The notes beneath the pieces were generated by a model that saw nothing but the letters and a program-made list of their open reading frames with translations, made no database searches and had not been told where the DNA came from. From assembly GCA_963966185.1 (NCBI GenBank), contig CAWZYM010000174.1, positions 676,001-740,000 of the forward strand: a stretch of DNA of 64,000 bases. Reading direction: 5' to 3'. The position numbers and the translations under genes were made by a program. This document shows positions 25,901 through 35,630 of the stretch, piece after piece. Every line of letters begins with the position of its first letter. The first letter of the stretch is position 1. This DNA comes from Rhabditoides inermis. Lineage: Eukaryota > Nematoda > Chromadorea > Rhabditida > Rhabditidae.

Positions 25901-28900
25901 GTATGGATCGTGAATCGTGGCAAGCTTCCACTTTGCCCTGTTAGTGAAGTGTCAAGTCGACATGGTCAACATATTTCCCCATCCGCACACAAAATGAACT
26001 GCATGACAAGTTTAAAAATCACCATACCTGTTCCTCCAGATGCGCGGTGTAGGCCTGCTCCTTCTGCTGCCGCACTGAGCTCACGCCGCCGGCCGCCTCC
26101 CTCTCCTCGCGTCTACAACAGCAACCATCTCTCTCTCTCTCTCCCTCTCTCTCTCTCACGCTCCCCCTCTCTCTCTCTCACGCTCCCCCCCTCTCTCTCT
26201 CCCTCTCTCTCCCTCTCCTCACAACTACCTTTGAAGAGACTGATCACAATATCTCGTAACGTATATGTTTCGAATTCACTTATAATGTGACGAATATCAT
26301 GTTTAATACAATGAATCAATTCAGTCTGGTCTCCAAAACGACCCACCTCTTCTTAATGGCGAGGAACTCGAGTGTGGAGACGCGCTGCGATACATTCTGG
26401 TCCTCGAGCAGCCTGAGAGTATTGTAATTGGTAAAGGATTCAAGCGAGAGGAAGACGGTGACACGATAACAACAGCTCTTTTAACCGGTGGAACCATACA
26501 ACTAACGCAAGAGAATGTTCCACTGATGTTCACTGTCAACGTGAATGAAGCTCTACTCTACACTAATCATTAAGAAACAAGTAACCCTAAATTGTAAGTA
26601 CAGTACTCCACGTAAGTTTTGCAAGTACAGTAACCGACTGTTTCCAGTCGCGGTCGTCGAGGAACGCGGGCACCTTCCGAGCCATGTAGATGTAGATCTG
26701 AATATACAGTAGGTATTGAAATCTTGGAAAAAAACAAATACACTAAATTTATGTTTCACATTACTCATATCATCTATGATAACGAGTTGAAAACAATTTA
26801 TTCGCAGTATAAGTTATCATAGTATTAATAATTTATACGGTTAATTAATAACACGTAAAAAAACAATAATGAACAGACAAGAACCAATACAATATAAGCG
26901 AGAAAAAAAAAACGGATTACAGCGAAACATCTCTCAAAAGGTGGAGCCGCCGTTTGAAAGCGGATGGGGATAATGCAGCAGACGGGGCCAATGTATTGAG
27001 ACAACTACTAGGAAGCAAGTGAGAGAATTTGGTAACGCGCACGTTGAAGACGTGCTGCCGAGTGAGGAGCCGAAACCGAGGACGGATCACTTGTAGATCG
27101 TTCCCACGCAGCCTCGACGGTCGCAGTTCGAAGAGACCCTCCTTATCTACGTCAACGAAGCCCGCAAGAATCTTGTAGAACATCACGATGTCGTTGATAT
27201 GCCGCCGGTGTTGAAGAGATTGGAGACCCATGATAGAGTTGCGCTGCGAGGAATCAAGATCTGTGAGAGAAGACCGAGCCGAAATGAGACGAGTGACATA
27301 GTTTTGAACCCTTTCCAGCAGCGCGATTGAAGCCTTGTCGTGCGGGTTGAAGACACATGTACCGTACTCCAGAAGAAGGCGGATGTATGTGGTATAGATG
27401 GCAAGGAGAAATTGCTGATCGGCCGAAACGATAGAACGATAGATGGTGAAAGCCCGATTGAAAGCTAACCCGAAGACCTTGTTGCAGTGTTTGCCGAAGT
27501 GGAGGTTAGATGTGGTGAAACCTAGATCGACCACCTCGTCAACCGATGTGATGTTGCTGCCTGAGACCGTGTAGACGTGAGAGGGATTCTTTCGGCCAAT
27601 GTGTAAAGCAGAGATCTTGTGAGGAGCAAGTGGTAGCTGCCAAATGGAGGACCATTTATACACGATATTGATAGCCGCCTGTAGTGGGCTGCAGTCGTCG
27701 CCAGGGTGAAATGAATAGGAGACCTTGAGATCGTCTGCGTAGACTCGACATGTCGCGTGTGGCCTTATGAGAGGAACGAGATCTGCCGTGTAGATGTTGA
27801 ACAGCACGGGACCAAGAACTGTTCCCTGTGGAACACCAGAGATGGTGTCACAGGGGTCGGAGAAAAATGTGCCAATGCGGACTTGGAAAGTACGACCAGT
27901 GATGTAGTTGCGAATCCACTCGACAATAGCTTGGTTGAACCCTAGAGACGATAGCTTCAGCAAAAGCTTAGGGTGAGATACCCTGTCGAATGCTTTGCTG
28001 AAGTCGAAGTAGATGACATCGACGACCTCCTTTCTGTCGACAGCGGCAGTCCAATTGTTGAGACATTCGAGTAGCTGAAGCTCGGCGGACTTTCGAGAAA
28101 CGAAGCCAAACTGTTCGGAGGGAACAATGTCGCGGGCAGAGATGTGGCGGACCATGTACTCCTTGAGAATGCGCTCGAACACCCGACAAGGGAAAGAGGT
28201 GCTGGAGATCGGGCGGAACTTGAGAGGGTCGGTGGCTATTTTCTCCTTAGGAATCGGTGTGACAAAGGAGGACTTCCAAAGAGAAGGAACAACGCCAGTA
28301 CAGATGCTGGTATTGAAGACCATGGCGAGTGGTTCCGCGACGGCAACGGCAACTCGCTTGAGGAACAACATGGGCAATCGATCCGGAGTGAACGCGTGTG
28401 AGAGAGACCAGTTCTCAATGAGACGGCAAATGTCGTGCGGGGCAAAGTACGGCATCGACGTAGACATTGACTGACGCGGAAAAGGAGGAGATGAACCGTC
28501 GTCTACAGTGAAAACCGACTGAAAGGCAGAGGCGAGGAGAGATGCTTTGGCAGAATCGTTGAAAACGGGGCGGCCGGCGGAGTCGCGTAGAATGGAGACT
28601 GGTGATGAAGAACTGAGACGGCTGTTGACATAGTTGTAGAAGCGATTCTTGTCATCACTCCTGGCGATGGCACGCTCCACCGATTTCTTATACTTTGCGA
28701 GCAACTTCTTGGTTTTCTGATCGCACTCCTCGTACTTGGTCTTACGGGTCGGAGTGGGGAGAGCAAGCCACTCTTGAAAAAGACGCTCGCGGTGTTCAGT
28801 GATGTTGACGAGGTAGGGAGGTACACGGATTCCATTCGGGGAGCATCGTTTCATCGGCACGTACTGGTCAATCGCTTGGTGGAGTAGCTCGGTGAACATG

Positions 28901-30786
28901 GTGTACATAGTGTCGGCAGTGGGCGAGGTGAGGAAGAAAGACGACCACGGGATGGCAGCAATGTGGAAGTTGATGCGATCATAGTCGGCGGCCTCGTAAT
29001 CACGCCTCCATGTGGTTGGCAACGTGATGCGAGGGAAAGATGTGCGTAGTGCGATTCCAAAATGGTCCGATTTACCAAGAGGAGCAATAACGGACCACGA
29101 GTCTACACAGCGAGAGCTGTAGACGAGATCGAGGGTGCGGCCGTGGCGATGGGTCGGCTGGTCGATGTGCTGGATGAGGTCGAACTGAGAGAGCAGATCG
29201 ACCCACGGCTGACTAGACGGCGAGGTGGAGGAAAGTGTAGGCCAGTCCAGATCGGCCAGATTGATGTCGCCGAGGACAAGAACGCTCGACTCGGCGGAGG
29301 TCAGCTGGTCAGACACGATAGATATGAGATCCGAACCATTGACAAGATTGCACGACGGAGTACGGTAGACGACTATGACCCGGATAGATGATCCACCTAG
29401 GAAAACGTCAACGGCGAGCAGTTCAAAGGCAGCAACGACGGAGCAGGAGAGGACAACCGTCGGAACGAGAGGGGACTTTGCAAGGAGTGCCACGCCCCCT
29501 CCTTTGCGACGCGGGCGATCACATCGGATGAGTGAGTAGGCGGGCAGATCGGCTGTGATGGCGGCGTCGGCGTGTTTCGACTTGAGCCAAGTCTCGGTGA
29601 GGACAATCGGCTGCTTGTCCGTGCTGGGAAACTAGTTTGTCTGCATCTCGCACTGGCTGGCGGGGCGGGTGTCCGACGGGAACTGTCGCGGAGTATCCCA
29701 GCGACGGTCGTCCCTCCCATGGGAGGACCGGCGGGTGTCTCGGCCGTCTCGTCCGTCAGTATCCCGGCTTATCCGCTGCGAGGAATCCATGGGGACGACC
29801 GCGCCGTCACGAATGACAACGCGCTCGCCCTGCTCCCTCCTGCGGTTGCGCTCCTGGCGCAGGAGGTAGCCCTGCTTGCGTTCCTCCTTGGTCTCCGAGG
29901 GGCGGAGGAACACCTTGTCACGGTAGTCACGCAGCAGGCGGGACCTCTGGATGGCCAGCCTGGCGGACTTGCTCTCCGGAAGAACGATCTTGACGAGGCG
30001 AATCTTGAAGCTGGTCGGGTCGTACTTTATTAACATTGCAAAAATGCGTTTCACACCTCATATGAAAACAACGTTGAGTTAGAGATCATAATTACATATC
30101 TGAATCCCAGCTATTCATCACATGTCAGCAATTACACAACCATTCTAAAATCCAAGTAAGACATTCGACCCCCTCCCCCCTCACCTCCAGCTCCTTCTTG
30201 ATCTTCTCCACCCTCTGCTGCTGCTGGGGAGTGAGTGAGGCGAGGAAGGCGGGGCTCGGCTGACAGCGGGCCACGGTCGCCACGTAGTCCACGTGGAAAG
30301 AGTCCTGCACATTTTATCCTGAGCTTTATGTACACACATCAATCATCAACCGTTATTGTTTTCAATAAGGATAGAACGGTGGTTGTGCAGTGGAACGAGT
30401 ACTGTAGCTTGTACCCTTGTACATTTACGAGTTACGAACGACAAATGATTTATAAACATTTCTCTACGTTTAACGAGTTATATGTTCATGCAACAATTAT
30501 TTTAATTCCACCTTATATTATGTCTACTACAGTTTGTCAGGTATGCGTGTCCCGTGAAACATACTTTCAATGGAACACAAAATGATACCTTGTTTTCCTC
30601 GGTCGCTTCGACAGTGGTGGAGGGAGTGTTGCTGAACAATGCAAAGTGAAACCACACCTAAAATACCGTTACACACCTGGCAGTGGTGAGTGGTCGCACT
30701 GCTTGCTGTCGTGGCGGGGCGAGGAGCGGACGGGAGATGTGCAACCGGTGCAGCCCGGCCAGCGCGCACCCCACGGCACGACGCAT
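22314..30786 (-). CDS. TRMT10C/MRPP1-like mitochondrial RNase P subunit 1
   Basis: Sixteen exons, 436 residues: 30677-30786, 30589-30631, 30185-30304, 26639-26697, 26347-26412, 26028-26112, 25140-25221, 24878-24936, 24234-24320, 23683-23774, 23471-23584, 23321-23369, 23080-23180, 22849-22906, 22736-22788, 22314-22446. The N-terminus (MRRAVGCALAGLHRLHI..) is Arg-rich without acids, a mitochondrial presequence. KVPAFLDDRDWKQLLEDQNV matches the TRMT10C helical region; VLLDMQYMFDGM, PLDMHFINVP, EEIVYIS and LPNMMRILRE follow the SPOUT methyltransferase fold in order, then GGDWHTAL. In animals this protein methylates position 9 of mitochondrial tRNAs and, with HSD17B10 and PRORP, cuts tRNA 5' ends. 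The aspartates expected in the DSPN-like and VD motifs are not visible, so catalysis is uncertain. The third intron carries a retrotransposon. Family assignment is by alignment from memory. Confidence 0.82.
22921..23079 (-). repeat. Intron made almost wholly of GA/G repeats
   Basis: Between two TRMT10C-like exons (22849-22906 and 23080-23180) the coding strand reads as a G run, then GA-rich DNA from the donor nearly to the acceptor. It is one of many such tracts next to splice sites in the window. Confidence 0.8.
24480..24600. repeat. Short repeat block, possibly a retroelement tail
   Basis: Two direct copies of TTTTCATACCGTATGCCATT (24485 and 24513) followed by an AATAAACTTATTATTATTAT end, like the 3' tail of a LINE. 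No coding part is present. Confidence 0.35.
25365..25650. repeat. Degenerate direct repeat in intron
   Basis: A segment containing AATCGAGCACTAGAGATC recurs about 165 bases on as AATCGAACACTAGAGATC with similar flanks. No gene seen in this intron (25222-26027). Confidence 0.4.
26917..30035 (-). mobile_element. CR1/Jockey-type non-LTR retrotransposon, 5'-truncated
   Basis: Minus-strand frame. From about 30035 to TAG 29632-29634 lies the C-terminal part of an ORF1-like protein (KIVLPESKSARLAIQRSRLL.. VFLRPSETKEER..). After that single stop the same frame continues open to TAA 26917-26919. It gives the later endonuclease (TETWLKSKHAD, then GKSDHFGI with the SDH motif) and a full reverse transcriptase (FDFSKAFDRVSH, SGVPQGTVLGP, catalytic VYADDLKVSY), ending LHLLRDVSL. 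The first part of the endonuclease is missing. The long intact frame suggests a recent insertion. It lies in the third TRMT10C-like intron, in the sense of the host gene. The 3' boundary is uncertain; T-rich DNA follows the stop. Confidence 0.88.
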
Positions 30787-31131
30787 TCTGACTGTCATAA
30801 GACTTCATTCGATGATTAGAAACAACGAGTTTGGTACCATCAACTATTTCAATAACACACAAACGAGGTGAGGTACACGGTACGGTATGAGAAATGAGAC
30901 TCGTGAATGATGAATGCAGACGTAAATCAGGGTTAGAGTGAACGTTGAAGTACATGCCTTTCTGATAAAACTTCTTCGAAAATAATCAACAAAAACAACA
31001 AGAAAATAAACAAAACAGCTGATGTGATGTAACAGAAAACATCTCAAGCTCCGCCTACATTCTTTCGCACGAAAGTGCACAGCGCACAAGGAAACACTTA
31101 CACGACGAAGTAGATTATGATAAAATCTTAT

Positions 31132-31972
31132 GGTGTCCTGAAAAATTCATCACTTCATCACTTCATCACATGTGATGAAGTGATGAAGTGATGAAGTGAT
31201 GAAGTCATGAAATGATGAAGTGATGAAGTTTCAATTTTCGTTTTTTTGTAACAAACTTTTTAATTTGTAAAAAGTAATTTGTAAACTGTTTTTGTAAACT
31301 TTCAATCGGTTTTTTTTACTAGTTTGAGCTTTTCTCTAAAGCGACATGACAGAAGCGGAAGATGTCAATTTACATAGAAGAGAAGAGGAAGAGGACGATG
31401 TTCCACATGCGAAGTTTCTTCCTCTTGCTCTTTCATGTTCCTCATCCTCGTCCGCGTTTAAGGGACGCACTGATACTGGCATTGTCGTATAGAGAGAACC
31501 TATTTGTTGGAATAATTACGCGCCGGGCACAAGCAAACCCTTATCCACCAACGTAACCTGACGTCGTCAATACGTCACCATCTTTCGTTGGTATGACAAG
31601 GGCTCAGTTGGTACAAAACGATCTTGTTGTAGCATTCTACAGTAACACATTATCATTGCAGTAGCACATCATCATTTGGATCCTACAAGTTTTCAAGTAT
31701 GGAGCATCTTCATCTTGATCTTGTACATTATAATGTTGTTTATGAGTAAGCGGACAAACGAACATCTGTTGCCGTATCATGTTTCAACAAGTTGACAACA
31801 TTTGACAAACCACTGAATACACCTTGAAAATACAAAAAATAAAAAAAGTTGATCACTTCATCACTTCATCACTTTGACTTCATCACTTCATCACTTCATC
31901 ACTTCATCACTTCATCACATGTGATGAAACGATGAAGTCAAAGTGATGAAGTGATGAATTTTCCAGGATGCC
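31132..31972. mobile_element. Nonautonomous DNA transposon (MULE-like MITE)
   Basis: Ends read GGTGTCCTGAAAAATTC on the left and the inverted form of GGCATCCTGGAAAATTC on the right, flanked by a perfect 9-bp direct repeat AAATCTTAT (31123-31131 and 31973-31981). A 9-bp duplication is typical of Mutator-like elements. Inside each end, tandem copies of an 8-mer (CTTCATCA or TGATGAAG) form a palindrome centred on ATCACATGTGAT, so each terminus can fold on itself. The middle 600 bp has no transposase. Lies between the TRMT10C-like and ShKT genes. Confidence 0.8.
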
Positions 31973-32023
31973 AAATCTTATTTATCAGTGACAATATATA
32001 TTCTGATTTTGTGTATACGTAGT

Positions 32024-32153
32024 TCAGCACTTGTTGCATGACTTGGCGCAGTACTGCTTCTTGACGGCGTCGGTGTAGAAGGAAGACACACAGAAGCCGT
32101 TGCGCACCCAGTTGACGCAGCTGAGATAGGACTCTCTCCCTCTCTTACACACA

Positions 32154-32190
<37 letters not shown>

Positions 32191-32706
32191 TCTCCCTCAC
32201 TTGACTCCTGCATCCACACAGTTCGCGTTGGGTGCGACGGTAGAAGAGCCGTTACCGTCGCAGTACCCACATGTCTTCTTGCACTTCTCCTTGACAAAGT
32301 CCTGCATGTCGATGTTGCTGCAAGCATCCAATAACCCACAGTGTCTCCTTCGTGGGTTGGCGACCACCATGTCAGCTCAGTGGCTAACCGCACTGTCATT
32401 AGATTCTCTTGCTGGTTTCATAGAGCCAAAACATGGCACTCTACTGCAGCCCCTCCATTTTCTTTGCTCACAGACACTTTCCTATGTGACGCATTCTTGC
32501 GGTGTATCACATCTCATTGTTCCCCCCCCCCCGTCCCCGCACCGGCAGATGGAGATGTCGTTGGCGCACTCGATGACCGCGTCCACACAGCCACCCTCCA
32601 GACACAGACCGCACGAGGCCGGGCAGTCCACGGCGATCACCTAGCACAAGCCGACACTCCCTTCCATCTCTCTCCATCATTCTGTCCTTCCTGTCCTCCA
32701 GACACC

Positions 32707-32737
<31 letters not shown>

Positions 32738-34201
32738 CCTCTCTCTCCACCCACCTCCCTCCACTTTGCGTCCTTGCACTGTGCCGGCTTGATCGTGTCG
32801 CAATCGAGGCGCGGGACTGAAGTATGTACAGTAATCTTGCAGTAATCTAACAGTAATCTAATCTTACAGTAATTACAGTAATCTCATTATCGCATTAATC
32901 AATTACCGTATGATTTGATCACTACAATTCATGCATGACTCACACTCCTTGTTCCGGCAGGTGAACTCCTTTGTCTGGCAGCAGTAGCCGCACTTCTTGG
33001 GACAGGCGTCGATCGCCGCCTGTTTCTGATCCTCATCCGGAGCCGCCGCCACCTGAACGACCAAAACGTCCCAACGATGTCGCCATCCATTCAAAACAGC
33101 AACTCCGTATAGAAATCCGATGTGTGAAAGTATTCTTTCCTGACCAGTGTTTTCAAATTCTCATCACAGCAAAAGTCTGGGCCGAACCGGTGATCGAAAC
33201 CGGGATCTCTCGCACTTTGATTGCTCTCGGAAACCATGTTAAACGAACTACTTTTTTGTATCCACGGATAAAAAGAAGTGCCCACAGCAGGGATCGATCC
33301 TGCGACCTTCTGTTTACAAGACAGACGCTCTGCCACTGAGCTATACGGGCAGCGGTTATACTCTCCCGATAAATATTGATGTTTTCGAATGTTAATAATA
33401 TCATCCCAGCAAAAAATCTGGGCCGAACCGGTGATCGAAACCGGGACCTCTCGCACCCAAAGCGAGAATCATACCACTAGACCATTCGGCCGCCGTTTGA
33501 TTGCTCTCGGAAACCATGTTAAACGAACTACTTTTTTTGTATCCACGGATAAAAAGAAGTGCCCACAGCAGGGATCGATCCTGCGACCTTCTGTTTACAA
33601 GACAGACGCTCTGCCACTGAGCTATACGGGCAGCGGTTATACTCTCCCGATAAATATTGATGTTTTCGAATGTTAATAATATCATCCCATCAAAAATCTG
33701 GGCCGAACCGGTGATCGAAACCGGGACCTCTCGCACCCAAAGCGAGAATCATACCACTAGACCATTCGGCCGCCGTTTGAATTGCTCTCGGAAACCATGT
33801 CAAACGAACTACTTGTTTGTATCAACTGTTTAAAAGAAATGCCCACAGCAGGGATCGATCCTGCGTCCTTCTGTTTACAAGACAGACGCTCTGCCACTGA
33901 GCTATACGGGCGGCGGTTTGCTTTATCAAACAGGCAGTGTCGTTCGTGTATTTGCGCTTGAGCGCCAATGATGAGCCCATAATCCATGTGAAATCGGCTT
34001 TGCATGCATGGCGTTGACTATTATCGTTGCACTGTCGACATGTTTTGTTCATGCACACACCTGGAAGCAGTTGGCGTTCCTCTCAGTGGTTCCTCCAACG
34101 GCGAGATCAGTAGCGAACAAGACATCGCACGCCGAGTCCGCGATCTTGTTGTCGCAGTTGAACGCCTTCTCCGTGTACTGGAACCGACATCTCTCTCTCC
34201 C

Positions 34202-34251
<50 letters not shown>

Positions 34252-34350
34252 CTCAGGGGCGGTTCCGCCAGTGGTACAGTTGAGATCGACGATCGCGCCG
34301 GTTGCAGCGGCGGCGGCAACGAGGCCAAGGGAGACCAGGATTCGAAGCAT
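32024..34350 (-). CDS. Secreted cysteine-rich ShKT-domain protein
   Basis: Seven exons, 232 residues: 34252-34350, 34061-34177, 32944-33052, 32755-32816, 32543-32640, 32201-32317, 32024-32120. Residues 1-19 are a signal peptide ([18 protein letters not shown]). The mature part has about two dozen cysteines in repeated ShKT-type blocks; the last is clearest, [18 protein letters not shown] followed by [10 protein letters not shown] at the C-terminus. Earlier blocks read [17 protein letters not shown] and CKKTCGYC. ShKT domains are common in nematode secreted proteins of cuticle, gut and secretions; no catalytic domain is attached, so the role is unknown. The start is the first ATG after a TATA box. 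The second intron holds a tRNA gene array. It lies 287 bases downstream of the synthase stop on the same strand but has its own promoter. Confidence 0.9.
33179..33215 (-). pseudogene. Truncated tRNA-Pro
   Basis: Carries only the 3' third of the tRNA-Pro sequence seen at 33420 and 33700 (acceptor 3' strand, T arm, start of the anticodon stem); it then jumps to the spacer that normally follows the gene. A deletion product in the array. Confidence 0.85.
33279..33350 (-). tRNA. tRNA-Thr(UGU), copy 1
   Basis: 72 nt, GCCCGTA acceptor paired with TGTGGGC, A box TAGCTCAGTGG, anticodon loop CTTGTAA giving anticodon TGT, T arm GCAGG-ATCGATC-CCTGC. A T5 run just downstream serves as pol III terminator. 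No intron. Confidence 0.95.
33420..33491 (-). tRNA. tRNA-Pro(UGG), copy 1
   Basis: 72 nt, acceptor GGCCGAA/TTCGGCC, A box TGGTCTAGTGG, anticodon loop TTTGGGT giving TGG, B box GGTTTCGATCA (one base longer or diverged from consensus). A T6 run follows the gene. Confidence 0.94.
33560..33631 (-). tRNA. tRNA-Thr(UGU), copy 2
   Basis: Identical to copy 1, with the same terminator. Displaced by 281 bases. Confidence 0.95.
33700..33771 (-). tRNA. tRNA-Pro(UGG), copy 2
   Basis: Identical to the copy at 33420, displaced by 280 bases. A T5 run follows. Confidence 0.94.
33840..33911 (-). tRNA. tRNA-Thr(UGU), copy 3
   Basis: Differs from copies 1 and 2 by one base in the variable loop; all stems are intact. 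A T4 run follows. Confidence 0.94.
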
Positions 34351-34382
34351 GCTGCCGACTTCACACCCATATCCACACTGCC

Positions 34383-34390
34383 CTTTTATA
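34383..34390 (-). promoter_or_regulatory. TATA box of the ShKT gene
   Basis: TATAAAAG on the minus strand, 33 bases upstream of the ATG, so the 5' UTR must be very short. Argues that the gene is not simply a downstream operon member of the synthase. Confidence 0.55.
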
Positions 34391-34599
34391 GTTCATTTGC
34401 CCTCCCAAATAACGCAAGTGCAAACAGTGCATTGTGGCGGGATCATATGCGATAAACCGGGATGAATACGTTTCGAGCTCCAATGTGCGGAAACGCAAAC
34501 GATGGCTTTTCAAATGAGTCCACGCGATTGACTGAACCGCAAACAAAGTGGATTGGTGGATATAATATAGTTCAAACACTATACACACGTGATGAAGCA

Positions 34600-34605
34600 T
34601 TTATT
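34600..34605 (-). terminator. Poly(A) signal AATAAA for the synthase gene
   Basis: AATAAA on the minus strand, 31 bases past the synthase stop codon. Confidence 0.6.
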
Positions 34606-34636
34606 ATGTGAATGGCATTAGTTATAGGATAAAAAG

Positions 34637-35630
34637 TTACAAATATGCACGGAACGGTTCGAGTATAGCATCTCTCTGGTCAGCAAGGAACTCTGCTTTC
34701 TGAATACTCTCGTGGTCGCCTTCTAGAATCGTCACATCGATATCGTCGCAATACGCATCGAATCCATTGTACGCCATGCCTCGAACCATCGCGTCTGTCA
34801 GATCGTCCCTACAACCACTAGTTGGCCATCTTCCTGTCAGACATCCCCACCGAATAGCTCCTCGAATAGCCGACTCTCCCAGTCTGCTCGCTTTGAAGAG
34901 GTGCAGGGCCAGAGGGGAGTGGCGCAGCTCGTGGTCCTTCAACATGCGCGCCAATCGAAGAGATCTCGCAACCAAGGCATTCCGATGGGGCAGCGACGCG
35001 AACACCGACTGAAACATGGCTAGTACCGGACCTTTCATGCCACTGATCACCTTGAGGAACTCTTCGACCACCTCCAGCTTGATGGTGCGCGTGCCGCTCG
35101 CCCACGAGTCGAACATACACACGAACGGGACCTGGGTGGACATGAGTTCTTGCATGTTAGAATAGACTACCTGGTATCTCCTCATCTCCACGTAGGCTGC
35201 CATCTCTCGGGCCAGTAGTCCTCCCAGTGAGTGACCGGCCAGCAGAGGGCGCACGCAGCCCGCGTGTGCGCATACCTAATCATGTCAATTGTATTCATTC
35301 TTCTCACCCAATATCTTTTCCAATGTTATTGGTCAGTTCCAGTTGTGGACTGACCATTGCCGCATATGTGGCCGCGAGTTCCACTATCGACTTGGCTCCC
35401 ATATCTTCTTGATACTCGATCGCGTAGATTCCGACAGTGGAAGGGAAGACTGCAGTTGCTAGTGATTGACTTCTATGAATGTCTCTACCTGACATGTAGG
35501 CATAGTATGGATACACGGTACCGCCTATTGCGTGGATCATGTAGATATTGAATGCGGGATCTGTAACTGCTCGAATCGTAGTGATCTTGTGCTTTGGAGT
35601 CGGCTCAGCCACAACACGAGATGTGATTAA
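34637..35630 (-). other. C-terminal thioesterase
   Basis: Exons 35489-35630, 35355-35449, 34637-35275. Type I thioesterase fold: [12 protein letters not shown] oxyanion region, nucleophile Ser7339 in AGHSLGG, catalytic His7511 in EGDHES 25 residues from the end. The first intron is only 39 nt and can be read through in frame; I removed it because the spacing between the GG and YAIEY motifs then fits the family. Would release or hand over the chain. Confidence 0.85.

Noticed and set aside
31136..31960. CRISPR-like array of short repeats
   Set aside because: The 8-mers have no unique spacers and form palindromes inside a transposon end.
34351..34636. Operon linking the synthase and the ShKT gene
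   Set aside because: The gap is 287 bp, and a TATA box lies 33 bases before the ShKT ATG; an operon is not excluded but is not favoured.
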